DNA of 64,000 bases, taken from CAYMFD01 sp964389475. GTDB lineage: Bacteria; Bacteroidota; Bacteroidia; Chitinophagales; Saprospiraceae. The notes below the pieces were generated by a model. That model ran no database searches and was not told where the DNA came from. It was given only the letters and a program-made list of their open reading frames with translations. Position numbers and translations under genes: made by a program. Shown in pieces: positions 55,223 through 64,000 of the stretch. The DNA lies in contig CAYMFD010000004.1 in NCBI GenBank assembly GCA_964389475.1, positions 1-64,000 on the forward strand, read 5' to 3'. How positions within the stretch are numbered: the first letter of the stretch is position 1; each line of letters begins with the position of its first letter.

Positions 55223-55806
55223 CTACCCTAGGCCTACACCTACCTACTGATCCGCGATGGGTCGACATGGCAGAGATGGACCTCCAGGATATATTAACGG
55301 ACCATGCCTACTGCGAGCAAAAAGCGGCCACCAACTGCATCACGATCATACAGCGATTCGGTGATCACAAGCGACTGGTACGAGAGATAGCCCCGATCGT
55401 GACGGAGGAGTGGGGCCATTTTAGACAGGTGATCGCAGAACTAGACAAGCGTGGACTAGAGTTCGGTCGACAACGCAAAGACGAGTACGTCAATAAACTG
55501 CGGGTATTTGCTCGACAGGGAGGTGACCGTGGCGACAGACTGATGGACCAGCTGATCGTCTGTGCTATGATCGAAGCTAGAAGCGCCGAGCGATTTAGAT
55601 TACTGTCGCTACATATATCAGAAGTAGAGCTTCGAGAGTTTTACCACCGCTTCATGGTCAGTGAGGCCGGTCACTACCGCCTCTTTCTAGATCTAGCCAT
55701 GGAGTACCAACCTAAAGAAAAGGTCATGCAGCGCTGGGAAGAATGCCTAGCCTACGAGGCCGAAATCCTTAAAAACCTCGAAGTTCGGGGCGACAGAATG
55801 CACTAA
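55207..55806 (+). CDS. miaE: tRNA-(ms2io6A)-hydroxylase, MiaE type
   Basis: The 199-residue di-iron enzyme hydroxylates the isopentenyl group of ms2i6A at tRNA position 37 (family role). The expected carboxylate and histidine ligands are visible: Glu37 in YCEQKAA, Glu68-x-x-His71 in EEWGHF, Glu123 in MIEARSAER, and Glu153-x-x-His156 in SEAGHYRLF. It overlaps the upstream gene by 16 bases and precedes aroC by three bases. The partner modification genes (miaA, miaB) are not in the window. Confidence 0.92.
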   Translation: MPKTLTTLGLHLPTDPRWVDMAEMDLQDILTDHAYCEQKAATNCITIIQRFGDHKRLVREIAPIVTEEWGHFRQVIAELDKRGLEFGRQRKDEYVNKLRVFARQGGDRGDRLMDQLIVCAMIEARSAERFRLLSLHISEVELREFYHRFMVSEAGHYRLFLDLAMEYQPKEKVMQRWEECLAYEAEILKNLEVRGDRMH

Positions 55807-55809
55807 TAC

Positions 55810-56889
55810 ATGGGAAGTCAGTTTGGAAAGATATTCGCCATCAGCACATGGGGAGAGAGCCACGGCAAGGGTATCGGCGTCGTGATCGATGGCTGCCCTG
55901 CGGGCATAGCATTTGATGAGGAGGCCATACATCGTGATCTACAGCGACGTAAACCTGGGCAGTCCGCTATCGTCACCCAGCGCAAGGAGGACGAGGGATT
56001 TGAAGTACAGTCCGGCGTATTTGAAGAAACGACCACAGGTACTCCCATCGCTATATGGATACCCAATACAGACCAGCGATCACGAGACTACAGCCACATA
56101 GCTGACAAGTACAGACCCAGCCACGCCGACTATACCTACCAGGCCAAGTACGGCCTACGCGACTACCGAGGAGGAGGCCGATCTAGTGCTAGAGAGACCG
56201 CTGCCAGAGTAGCTGCTGGAGCAGTAGCCAAGATGATACTGCAGGCGCAAGGTATCGCTGTCCAGGCCTATGTATCGGCAGTGGGTGACATGGACTTATC
56301 TGAAGCTACAGACATCGACCTATCGACTACGGAGGATAACATCATACGCTGTCCGTCACCGAGTGTGGCTACCCACATGATCGACCTCGTCAAAGCCGTA
56401 CGAAAAGACGGTGATACTATAGGTGGCGTCGTGACTTGTGTCGTCAAGGGCTGCCCAGCAGGACTGGGTGAGCCGGTCTTTGACAAACTACATGCCGACC
56501 TAGGCAAGGCGATGATGAGCATCAACGCTGTCAAGGGATTTGAGTACGGAGAGGGCTTCAAGGCAGCAACGATGAGGGGTAGCGATCACAACGACACCTT
56601 CTCGCAAGATGGCGACAAGGTGGTCACAGTGACCAATCATAGTGGGGGCATACAAGGTGGCATCAGCAATGGTATGGATATCAATATGCGAGTCGCCTTT
56701 AAGCCTGTCGCTACTATCGTGCAGGCGCAGTCTAGTGTTAACGAGGCGGGCGATACGGTAACCGTAGAGGGCAAGGGACGCCATGACCCATGTGTAGTGC
56801 CGCGTGCTGTGCCTATCGTCGAGGCGATGGCAGCATTGGTGATTGTGGATCACCTACTAAGGCATCGGGCTGCGAGTGGGTTGAGTTAG
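55810..56889 (+). CDS. aroC: Chorismate synthase
   Basis: The 359-residue enzyme converts 5-enolpyruvylshikimate-3-phosphate to chorismate with reduced FMN, the last common step to aromatic amino acids, folate and quinones. The family signatures are complete: [18 protein letters not shown] near the start, [14 protein letters not shown] and [12 protein letters not shown] in the middle, [12 protein letters not shown], and [17 protein letters not shown] near the end. It closes the operon with miaE and the unknown secreted protein. Confidence 0.97.
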   Translation: MGSQFGKIFAISTWGESHGKGIGVVIDGCPAGIAFDEEAIHRDLQRRKPGQSAIVTQRKEDEGFEVQSGVFEETTTGTPIAIWIPNTDQRSRDYSHIADKYRPSHADYTYQAKYGLRDYRGGGRSSARETAARVAAGAVAKMILQAQGIAVQAYVSAVGDMDLSEATDIDLSTTEDNIIRCPSPSVATHMIDLVKAVRKDGDTIGGVVTCVVKGCPAGLGEPVFDKLHADLGKAMMSINAVKGFEYGEGFKAATMRGSDHNDTFSQDGDKVVTVTNHSGGIQGGISNGMDINMRVAFKPVATIVQAQSSVNEAGDTVTVEGKGRHDPCVVPRAVPIVEAMAALVIVDHLLRHRAASGLS

Positions 56890-56915
56890 AGCTATTCAGA
56901 AGTAATGGCTCCACC

Positions 56916-57010
56916 GATAAGCTCGGCACTGACCACCCGGCCTAAGCGTTGCTGGTAGTTCATTTTTTGCACTGCCAAAAAAAGAACCATACTTCGACAG
57001 ATAGCTCAGC
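56916..57010. repeat. REP-like motifs between convergent genes
   Basis: GATAAGCTCGGCACT at 56916-56930 and ACTTCGACAGATAGCTCAGC at 56991-57010 resemble the GAC-AGCTCAGTGCA ends of the element at 473-751. They lie between the convergent aroC and DUF547 genes. Whether they are decayed copies of the same element cannot be decided by eye. Confidence 0.35.
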
Positions 57011-57129
57011 ACGGCGAAAAAGGCAGCTTTTCTACAGGCAGCTAGACTAGCCCTTAGTATCACTGACTACCACAGTACCCGCATGGCAAAACTGCTCGAT
57101 GATCGGCCGCAACCTCAAAGCCCGATCGC

Positions 57130-58838
57130 CTACCAGTGGTAGTATCTAACTCCGATGTTATAAGTATTAGCAGAGCGGCCAGGCACAACGCTATAAAATC
57201 GAGTATACAAGACCTCAGNNNNNNNNNNNNNNNNNNNNNNNNNNNNNNNNNNNNNNNNNNNNNNNNNNNNNNNNNNNNNNNNNNNNNNNNNNNNNNNNNN
57301 NNNNNNNNNNNNNNNNNNGTATTAGCAGAGCGGCCAGGCACAACGCTATAAAATCGAGTATACAAGACCTCAGCCTGGATGGCGTCTGTGATAAAGTACT
57401 TGTATCCAGCACCAAACTGGCTGAAGTCATCCGGTATGACCTGTATATCGTCACCCCCGTTACTGACGTTGTACCCCCACCTAGGAGAGGTCCCCATCAA
57501 GGCGTAGAAGGTAGATTTGTCATCATGAAAGTAGTTAAATATGAGATTAACAGGTGTACTCAACTGCCAGTAGCCTTCTCCAGCCCGAAAGGTAGCACGA
57601 TTGACATTCTCAAAGTAGAGTCCGGCCTGGACGAAGAAACTCGTCTTGTCCGTTAGCTCCTGGTCGTAGAAGATATCATTCCACAAGACAGGTGAGCCCC
57701 AGTCTATAAACCCTGTCTCACTATTACCACCTCCATCTCTCGTGGTAGGAAAAAATAAGATGTGCTGAAAGGTAATATTACCAAGGTCGGCCCAGGGCTG
57801 ATACTTTACACGAGGTCCTATTGCCGATAAGCCAGATCTAGTATAGTCGTTGTCACCAGTAAATCCGTCATTGGCAAAATTAAGCGCCGCAAACCTAGGG
57901 TCATCGATACCACGACTGACGCCTCTAATCCTCGCGTCTATACCTACGTTGAGCCGAGTATTGATACCCATCAGATAGGTCACTGTCGAGGTAAAAAAAC
58001 TGTAGCGATCTCGGCCATCTACCTGAGAATAGTAGTTGTTAAAAACATTGACCTCGTACTGTCCACGGTCATAGAGGCGGGATGCGAAGTATCGGTTCGT
58101 ATTGCCGAGACCAGATGATACCGATGGAGCGGGACTAGTCGCAGTCGTATTATCTTTCCTGATATCATTAAGAGACCAGTCATAATCTAGGTAAGAAACC
58201 TTGTAGTCAGAGAGGTCTCGTCCCAGTTGGTCTCCTATCCATGCCATAGGATCACCGAAGTCTTTTTTGTACCATCTGAAAATATTGCTGATCCGCGCCG
58301 TCTTGTCCGTATCATCTAGGTCCAGTACCTGCGGCTGTGACAGGGCATATGCCGTAGCTCCCTGCACGTCACTCTCAGACTTATACGTGCGGCCTAGTAG
58401 GGGTGGACAGCTCTTAGCGCCACATACGAGCACCATATGTATGCGAGCATCGCCAGACTTAAGTAGTAGTTGCTCTATCTCATTGAGGCTGAGCTGCTGG
58501 CCGAGTACGGTATGCTTATTACTGAAAAAGTCCTTAAATCGCTTGACCGTGGTCATAGGCTGATATGTCAAGACTTGCAATATGGTGTGCAGGTTGTAGG
58601 CATTGATGAGTAGCATCTGCTCTTGCTCGCCCTGTAGCGTTCTTACTGAGCCCTGCCCCATGACACCTGCTATACGCTGTAAGTCGCTGCGGTACCGTGT
58701 CGCTGCCTCATAATCCACCTGACCATCGAGAATCACCTCTTGATATATGCCGTCTAGCTCATCGTACAGGTCATTTAAGTCCTGGCTGAAAAGAATGGTA
58801 CTTACGGATGTCAGAAAAAGTAGTGTAAATAATCTCAT
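57130..58838 (-). CDS. DUF547 domain fused to outer-membrane beta-barrel, interrupted by assembly gap
   Basis: A signal peptide (MRLFTLLFLTSVSTILFSQ) is followed by a DUF547 domain (about 25-210, with LLINAYNLHTIL and CGAKSCPPLLG). From about 245 to the end the strand pattern is that of an outer-membrane beta-barrel (many alternating aromatic strands, TSFFVQAGLYFENV, NLIFNYFHDD). The gene is broken by 100 N at 57219-57318 between two identical 55-base ends. Collapsing them gives 1,554 bases, 517 aa, and the new tail reads GRSANTYNIGVRYYHW, a typical barrel end with terminal Trp. Without the collapse the frame runs into an unrelated tail. The fusion of DUF547 to a barrel is unusual; function is unknown. 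Confidence 0.85.
57164..57373. other. Second assembly gap flanked by identical 55-base contig ends
   Basis: 57164-57218 and 57319-57373 are identical around 100 N. Like the gap near 1.3 kb, this is the sign of two contigs overlapping by 55 bases and joined with a default gap. The true sequence is most likely continuous. Confidence 0.9.
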
Positions 58839-58899
58839 GTGATATGTACGACTGATAGGCTAAGTGTGGTTGCCTCTACTGTGTCTGCTGCAGGACAGA

Positions 58900-59301
58900 T
58901 CAGACCAAATCATTTTCGTCCCACCTGCGCTTTGGACGTAAAACCTCTGCTTTCTGCTCTGGCATATCGTCTAACTCTAGCTCGTCGTCCATTTCTTCAT
59001 CGTCATAAAAATCGTCCGCATACTCCTCGGCAAGGCCGCGACGTTTAAGGGCCTTCTTGATCTCTTTAGCCTCTACTTTTTCGTCTCTAGATGTAGACCA
59101 CATGACCAGTCTACGCATGAGTAAGGTAGCTCCCCACGGTACGGAGGCCCACAGCCACCACGGGTAAGACCCACTCATCCCATTGATAAACAGCAGTAAT
59201 AACGACACGCCTATCCACACCATAAGTTCCGATCGCCACTTGTTTTTGGCTTTAGCACGCTTTCTGGCATCTTTAATGGCTTTGTCTCTCTCGGATCTCA
59301 T
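58900..59301 (-). CDS. 2TM-domain membrane protein
   Basis: The 133-residue protein starts with a very basic helix (RDKAIKDARKRAKAKNKWRSEL). Two close transmembrane helices follow (about 27-43 and 47-65, with ISYPWWLW-type short loop GSYPWWLWASVPW), then a long acidic cytoplasmic tail (DDFYDDEEMDDELELDD). This matches the 2TM domain found alone or on histidine kinases in Bacteroidota; its role is unknown. It follows the 117-residue membrane protein gene with a 44-base gap. Confidence 0.75.
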   Translation of the reverse strand: MRSERDKAIKDARKRAKAKNKWRSELMVWIGVSLLLLFINGMSGSYPWWLWASVPWGATLLMRRLVMWSTSRDEKVEAKEIKKALKRRGLAEEYADDFYDDEEMDDELELDDMPEQKAEVLRPKRRWDENDLV

Positions 59302-59345
59302 GTATGGGTATTTGCTGGTACTAAAGATAGCTTACTGAGTCGACA

Positions 59346-59699
59346 CTACGTAAGCGTCTGATTAGTATTAGTAATCGAATGAGATAGCGCAGCGGCAAAT
59401 CCAGCGGCAAGACCTCCTACCACCGCAGTTGCTAGATAGGCGAAAAATGACTGTCCCAGCCCCATGTCAGCTAGAAGGTCGGCAACTGGTTTGACATGTT
59501 GGGCATCTACCCACATAGCGCTACCTCCCCATGCCACAAAGCCTGCAAAAAACAGGAGAACAAAGGTCGGAAGAGCCCTAAGCGATGACACGTATCCCGC
59601 AATTAATGCGACCACGACGGTACTCCACCAAGGCAAGACGTTGAGCAAAACCGCCATAGCGATCGTACTAGCTAGCAGTAAAATCAATGAATTTTTCAT
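59346..59699 (-). CDS. Small membrane protein, four predicted helices
   Basis: I choose the ATG at 59699, eight bases after the acylase stop (MKNSLILLLASTIAM); the frame runs on to 59813 but overlaps the acylase gene. The 117-residue product is nearly all hydrophobic, with helices at about 3-35, 42-62 and 83-106. It carries no recognised motif. The tight spacing links it to the acylase transcript. Confidence 0.65.
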   Translation of the reverse strand: MKNSLILLLASTIAMAVLLNVLPWWSTVVVALIAGYVSSLRALPTFVLLFFAGFVAWGGSAMWVDAQHVKPVADLLADMGLGQSFFAYLATAVVGGLAAGFAAALSHSITNTNQTLT

Positions 59700-59706
59700 G
59701 TTGTGT

Positions 59707-62103
59707 CTACTTTGAAAGGGTAAGGCTAGCCGTGGCGGGCACATCAGCTGGCAGGGCATATAGCGGCAGCTCGTAGTACTCTCCTCTGGCCCAGCGATCC
59801 ACACCAGTTGCATATAGCGGGCTCAACGGATTGCCGCTCTGTCCACCAGGAAATATTCCGAATCCTTGTGGCTGTTCTCCTAACTCGACGACCATTCGCC
59901 ATGAGGGGCCCTTGATACGTCCATTAGCATTGATACAAGTCGTACACCCGTCTGTCATGATACTATCCACTGCCATCCCAGGCACTCTGGCTAGGTGACG
60001 TATGGTCATAGGTCGGTGCTTACCCCAGCGGAGATCATCGTACGTCCTGTCTGCAAAGTCGTTGACAACCTGCCTCCAAGCCGTATCTATAAGAGCCGTA
60101 GCATCTTCTATCGCTGAGGTTTGACGTATATCTGTAAAAGGGTGATCGGGATTATTCTTGAGGATGTCTATCGTCCTATACATCTCGGGGTAGCGGATAT
60201 CCATACGTTTACGTAGGTCCCTCATCTCATCCCACATAAGGCGGTAGGTTGCGGACAACCACTCGTCAAATACCGTAGCCGCAACACTCTGCGCCGTGTA
60301 GCGATAGTCCCACTCAGCAAGCTCCGTAAGTAAGACACCCTCTCCACTGGCAGCCGACTGTGTATCGATGGCCGCTAACATGGTTGGGAGGATATCTACA
60401 GCTTCGATACTGTAACTGTCGAAATGTAATGCCTTGAGATCATCAATTGTAAACTGCTTATCCTGACCCAGTACCGTATCAATGGCTCTGTTGCGGTAGT
60501 CGCTAAACTTACCGTGGTAATAGTATGGGTAGGCTGCATCTGCCGACCTCTGATTGCTGCTAGACACATAGCCACTAGGCGGATTGACGATGAGTGGATT
60601 CTGCTCTCTAGGTATGAGCTGTTGCCAGCCATTGCGGCTATCGTCACCCGCCTCGACGAAGAGTCCATCTCCCTGGGATCGTAGCGGTAAGTCGCCGTTG
60701 ACCCGGATCGCGATCGTATCATCACGTGTCGCCATATTGAAGTTCTGCGGTGGACCTACATAATGATTGCTCGCTGCGATATAATCACCAAAGCCCGTAG
60801 CCGCCATCATATCGACGAAGGCTCGTATCTCATCTCGCCCAGCACCATCATGGGCTATCCATCGCTGAGCTAGGTCATGCTGTCCGTCATTACTCTCGTA
60901 GGTGACTGGACCCCAGTATGTATAGCGTATGGTATCTACGACATCCGCCTGCCCCTTTACTTTTATCCGCTCGACCTTGAGCTCTGCGTCCATCGCCTTG
61001 CCATCTAGCATATATCGAGTACGTGCCTTGTCTATCCACTTGATCTGATATAGGTCCGTCTGATCGTGGCCCACATTAGTCTCTCCCCATGCCATATGCT
61101 CATTAAAGCCCATCATTATACCGGGGATACCGACAACTTTCACACCATGACACGAAAACTCAGGTGTATGTAACTGCACCTCGTACCATATAGATGGTAG
61201 CGACAACTGTAGGTGTGGATCCGTCGCATACAGTGGTTTGCCCGTTGCGGAAAGGGCCGCATTGACAGCCCAGGCATTACTACCTAGTCCCTCCTCTGGC
61301 TCTTCATAGTAGGCATCTGGCAGTGAGTCAAGCACTCGATCATTACCGACTTGTGGCACCAGTAGGGCATCAGCCGCTATCTCCTGACCATACGTGATGG
61401 GATGGATGAGAGGATTAGACGGGGGATAAAGGTCATTGTAAACCTCTTCGCCGAGGACAGCTACGAGATTGGTATTCTCGATATCATCGTAGTAGTGATT
61501 AAGGTAGTCACTCATATATGCAGTGACGTTAAGGGTCTTGATAGGCTGCCACGGCTCTACGTCAAAGCCCAGCAACTTGCACTCGATAGGCTGGTCGGCG
61601 TAGGAGAGCTGATCGATGTATGCATTGATACCCTCGGTATATGCCTCTATATAGGTGTAGCCGGGTAGGTCTTGAGCTAGCTGTAGAGAGGCCTCTGCTG
61701 CATGCACCATACCATTGCGCAGCGTACTGCGATCAAACTCTATCGTTGCTGGCCCTACTACCTCTGATAGTCGACCACTAGATGCCCTCGAGGTAAACTC
61801 CAGCTGAAAAGCTCGATCTCTGGCCTCTACATAACCCATAGCACAGATAGCATCTCTAGTATTTTGGGCATATATGTGAGGGACTCCCCGCTCATCATAA
61901 ACCACTTTCACCTCACCCTCTAGCCCCTTGATCTTAATATCACCGGGTGAATCTTGATTCTTATCGACCCCATTGGCCCACAGGCCTCGATACGGATGGA
62001 GTATCTCACCTAGTGCAGGCATGTCTGGACCTACTGGCAGATGGCCAGACAGCAGTAACCACAGGGCTATATTGATAAGGAGTAGTACGGTTGTCTTGAT
62101 CAT
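59707..62103 (-). CDS. Penicillin acylase family (N-terminal nucleophile) hydrolase
   Basis: I choose the ATG at 62103 (MIKTTVLLLINIALWLLL, signal peptide or anchor) rather than 62118; the product is 798 aa. Layout is alpha chain, spacer and beta chain of the penicillin G/acyl-homoserine-lactone acylase family. VVYDERGVPHIYAQNTRDA and GYVEARDRAFQLEF mark the alpha chain. The predicted autocatalytic cut is before the Ser in EGLGSNAWAV (about residue 275), which becomes the N-terminal nucleophile of the beta chain. Substrates in this family range from penicillins to quorum-sensing lactones and cannot be told here. It is flanked by a VanZ-like gene and a small membrane gene. Confidence 0.9.
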   Translation of the reverse strand: MIKTTVLLLINIALWLLLSGHLPVGPDMPALGEILHPYRGLWANGVDKNQDSPGDIKIKGLEGEVKVVYDERGVPHIYAQNTRDAICAMGYVEARDRAFQLEFTSRASSGRLSEVVGPATIEFDRSTLRNGMVHAAEASLQLAQDLPGYTYIEAYTEGINAYIDQLSYADQPIECKLLGFDVEPWQPIKTLNVTAYMSDYLNHYYDDIENTNLVAVLGEEVYNDLYPPSNPLIHPITYGQEIAADALLVPQVGNDRVLDSLPDAYYEEPEEGLGSNAWAVNAALSATGKPLYATDPHLQLSLPSIWYEVQLHTPEFSCHGVKVVGIPGIMMGFNEHMAWGETNVGHDQTDLYQIKWIDKARTRYMLDGKAMDAELKVERIKVKGQADVVDTIRYTYWGPVTYESNDGQHDLAQRWIAHDGAGRDEIRAFVDMMAATGFGDYIAASNHYVGPPQNFNMATRDDTIAIRVNGDLPLRSQGDGLFVEAGDDSRNGWQQLIPREQNPLIVNPPSGYVSSSNQRSADAAYPYYYHGKFSDYRNRAIDTVLGQDKQFTIDDLKALHFDSYSIEAVDILPTMLAAIDTQSAASGEGVLLTELAEWDYRYTAQSVAATVFDEWLSATYRLMWDEMRDLRKRMDIRYPEMYRTIDILKNNPDHPFTDIRQTSAIEDATALIDTAWRQVVNDFADRTYDDLRWGKHRPMTIRHLARVPGMAVDSIMTDGCTTCINANGRIKGPSWRMVVELGEQPQGFGIFPGGQSGNPLSPLYATGVDRWARGEYYELPLYALPADVPATASLTLSK

Positions 62104-62170
62104 ACGGCAGGCAATCAACTAGATAGATTGTGAATATAGTTGATTTCGTAAAGATGAGGTTGCTTAGCGC

Positions 62171-62701
62171 TTAAGCAACCCAGACGTCCCCCACAGATAC
62201 GCAGGCGAAAAGGCAGGCAAATAGGAGGCGCCGGACCTTAAGATCAGATAGATTAATTACTACCAGGTGGTGGCTGCGGATGTAGAGGATGGCTGCTAGG
62301 TAACCGAGCAGTCCAGCAATGATATCACCTACGTCGAAGGTGCCGTCCGTCAGGCCGACGTACTGCAATGCCTCTAGACCCCACGTCAATGCTAGCGGCA
62401 AAAAAGCGACCAGGTAGTGTCTACGTCGCTTATCTATATCAAACAGTATCGCTAGTAGGGCTATGCTAAATGTCCAGAGCATCGCCGGCATAGAGTAAGT
62501 CACCCATGTATCAACATAGGCTGACAAATTGTAAACCGCCTTAGCCGACTGTAGCTGATCTGCGCCTACTACCCAAGAGAGTACCACTTGCAGACCCATA
62601 CCATCTGGTCTACAAAACGCATAGATATACCCACATACCAGCAGCGGTAGTATCACATGCATAATGTAGGTGGGTACGGCAAGTGATGTGCTCGCCCTCA
62701 T
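62171..62701 (-). CDS. VanZ-like membrane protein
   Basis: The 176-residue protein (ATG at 62701; the ATG at 62761 would overlap the M42 gene) has four or five hydrophobic helices. It carries the VanZ-type motif WGLEALQYVGLTDGTFDVGDIIAGLLGYL, in which a Glu-Gln pair precedes a helix with DVGD-I-A-N/L-G. VanZ relatives sit in the inner membrane; in enterococci one gives low teicoplanin resistance, but most have no known role. The gene is compactly placed after the peptidase gene. Confidence 0.75.
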   Translation of the reverse strand: MRASTSLAVPTYIMHVILPLLVCGYIYAFCRPDGMGLQVVLSWVVGADQLQSAKAVYNLSAYVDTWVTYSMPAMLWTFSIALLAILFDIDKRRRHYLVAFLPLALTWGLEALQYVGLTDGTFDVGDIIAGLLGYLAAILYIRSHHLVVINLSDLKVRRLLFACLFACVSVGDVWVA

Positions 62702-62729
62702 ACTGCACCCTAGGCGATACAGCCAGTCT

Positions 62730-63809
62730 CTAGAAGTACTTAAAGTCGTGACCATCCTCAATCTTAAGTAGCGTCTGGTAGATCAGTTTGATGACATGTT
62801 CGACATCATCCTTATGAGCCATCTCTACCGTCGTATGCATGTATCTAAGTGGTAGTGATATGAGAGCTGATGGTACACCACCATTACTGTAAGCGAAGGC
62901 ATCTGTATCTGTACCTGTACTGCGACTAGAGGCAGACCACTGAAAAGGTATCTCCTGAGCCTCCGCCGTCTCGACGATGAGGTCGAGCAGCTTATTATGC
63001 ACAGCTGGTGCTACCGTGAGTGACGGCCCACTACCTGCCTTGATATCTCCCTGGACCTTCTTATCGATCATCGGCGTCCTAGTGTCATGACACACATCTG
63101 TGATAATCGCTACGTGTGGTTTGATCGTATCGGCAATCATCTCTGCACCACGTAGGCCGATCTCCTCTTGCACAGCGTTGACGACGTAGAGGGTAAAGGG
63201 CAGCTCATCTTTATTCTCGTGGATCAACCTCGCCACCTCGGCGATGCAGAAGCCACCAGCACGATTGTCAAGGGCTCGACCGCAGTAGTAGGTATCGTTA
63301 AGGATCTCGAGTTCGTCGTCAAAGGTCATTACCGTTCCTGGGTGTATACCCATCGCCAGCACCTCATCCTTATCTTTTGCACCTACGTCGACGAAGATGT
63401 TCTCCATTTTGGGGCTTAGTTTGGCCTTATCACCACGACGTGTGTGGATAGCTGGCCAGCCAAAGACGCCTCTCACAACACCATCCTTGGTGTGAATATT
63501 AACCCGCTTGGAAGGTGCTATGATATGGTCACTACCGCCATTGCGAGCAACACTGATAAAGCCATCATCGCTGATATAATTTACGTACCAAGCGATCTCG
63601 TCGGCGTGGCCCTCTATAACCACTCGATAGTCCTTACCAGGATTGATGACGCCGTAAAGGGTGCCATAATTATCTAGATGGTACTCATCGATATAAGGTT
63701 TGATGTAATCGAGCCACATCTTTTGGCCCTCGGCTTCGAAACCAGTAGGGGCAGCCGTACTCAGATACTTACGTAGAAAGTCCGTTGACTTCTTATTGAT
63801 AATCGACAT
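62730..63809 (-). CDS. M42-family aminopeptidase
   Basis: The cytoplasmic metallopeptidase (359 aa from the ATG at 63809; the longer frame begins with GTG at 63830) removes N-terminal amino acids from peptides. M42 family features are visible: His in EGHADEIAWYV, the metal-bridging Asp in YYCGRALDNRAGG, catalytic Glu pair in NAVQEEIGLRG, the Asp in ITDVCHDT, and the late His in RYMHTTVEMAH. Family members form large tetrahedral dodecamers. It is the first complete gene of the minus-strand run that continues into VanZ and acylase. Confidence 0.92.
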   Translation of the reverse strand: MSIINKKSTDFLRKYLSTAAPTGFEAEGQKMWLDYIKPYIDEYHLDNYGTLYGVINPGKDYRVVIEGHADEIAWYVNYISDDGFISVARNGGSDHIIAPSKRVNIHTKDGVVRGVFGWPAIHTRRGDKAKLSPKMENIFVDVGAKDKDEVLAMGIHPGTVMTFDDELEILNDTYYCGRALDNRAGGFCIAEVARLIHENKDELPFTLYVVNAVQEEIGLRGAEMIADTIKPHVAIITDVCHDTRTPMIDKKVQGDIKAGSGPSLTVAPAVHNKLLDLIVETAEAQEIPFQWSASSRSTGTDTDAFAYSNGGVPSALISLPLRYMHTTVEMAHKDDVEHVIKLIYQTLLKIEDGHDFKYF

Positions 63810-63829
63810 ATGGTTGTTTCTCTTTTTCA

Positions 63830-64000
63830 CTATTTGTTGGTCTGCTCATCTGACCAGTTTTGCGGGTTACTACTCCACACTTTAAGTTGCGATTTTTCTT
63901 CTTTGGAAATGTAGTCCATCTCCTCAGCAACAGTCAGTAGTGCCTGATAATCGCATAAGGTTGCGAATGTACAGTCCGCATTTTTAAAATTGTCTACGGC
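63830..64000 (-). CDS. C-terminal fragment of an unknown gene, cut by the window edge
   Basis: The minus-strand frame is open from the window end to a TAG at 63832-63830, giving 56 residues with a plausible composition (ADCTFATLCDYQALL ... VWSSNPQNWSDEQTNK). The peptidase gene that follows starts about 20 bases later, so the two may be co-transcribed. The family cannot be told from so little. Confidence 0.5.
   Translation of the reverse strand, partial: AVDNFKNADCTFATLCDYQALLTVAEEMDYISKEEKSQLKVWSSNPQNWSDEQTNK

Noticed and set aside
57060..57218. C-terminal tail of the DUF547 gene read past the gap (LRSCILDF..., ending at 57060)
   Set aside because: This tail repeats the contig-end sequence in a wrong frame; collapsing the overlap gives a proper barrel end with a stop at 57130.
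1..64000. Search for rRNA, tRNA, transposase, integrase or phage genes
   Set aside because: None recognised by eye in the open frames or intergenic sequence; tRNA-sized hairpins with the TTCGA arm pattern were not found, though a covariance-model search would be decisive.

Overview
The window looks like a chromosomal segment of a Bacteroidota bacterium, most likely of the Saprospiraceae/Lewinella type. The reasons are type IX secretion (T9SS) C-terminal sorting domains of both type A and type B, very large PKD/DUF11/SprB-repeat surface proteins, DUF5683, DUF3276 (Pur-alpha-like) and GbsR families, a carotenoid lycopene cyclase, and promoters of the TTTG / TAnnTTTG type. It is probably a metagenome assembly. 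Two 100-N gaps are each flanked by an identical 55-base sequence, so both look like overlapping contig ends rather than missing DNA. Collapsing each overlap restores one continuous reading frame per gene. No rRNA, tRNA, CRISPR, prophage, insertion sequence or T9SS machinery gene was recognised.

Layout, left to right. 1-782 has no gene but carries a cluster of hairpins and REP-like inverted repeats. 783-14376 (all minus) holds a T9SS surface protein (split by a gap), a GbsR-type regulator, a housekeeping run pheT-fba-gcvT, a pair of lipoproteins (one with an HEVWH metalloprotease motif), an M43 protease with SprB repeats, and a CHAP amidase/peptidase. 14653-25752 is one 3,699-residue T9SS protein. 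25992-32091 holds crtY, a DUF5683 protein and an M12B-like protease with twelve PKD domains. 32273-32869 (plus) is a small predicted outer-membrane protein, followed by cmk and two T9SS type B giants (1,082 and 1,788 aa).

42373-46999 is a compact membrane-biogenesis unit: yidC, gpsA, a coiled-coil protein, and a transmembrane protein whose soluble part resembles PspA/ESCRT-III. It is bracketed by a promoter candidate and a terminator, and is the best candidate here for an uncharacterised system. 47126-50326 has a leucine-rich-repeat T9SS protein, a small cysteine-rich secreted protein and a thiolase. 50568-56889 has a TPR/TonB-like protein, DUF3276, an ABC exporter half and a plus-strand operon ending miaE-aroC. 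57130-64000 (minus) has a DUF547/outer-membrane-barrel fusion (split by the second gap), two small membrane proteins, a penicillin-acylase-family hydrolase, a VanZ-like protein, an M42 aminopeptidase, and the 3' end of an unknown gene.

Seven T9SS cargo proteins total about 10,140 residues, close to half of the window. Cell-surface and secreted proteins therefore dominate, interspersed with single-copy housekeeping genes. The tetranucleotide CTAG and the leucine codon CTA are visibly frequent, a compositional feature seen in genes on both strands.
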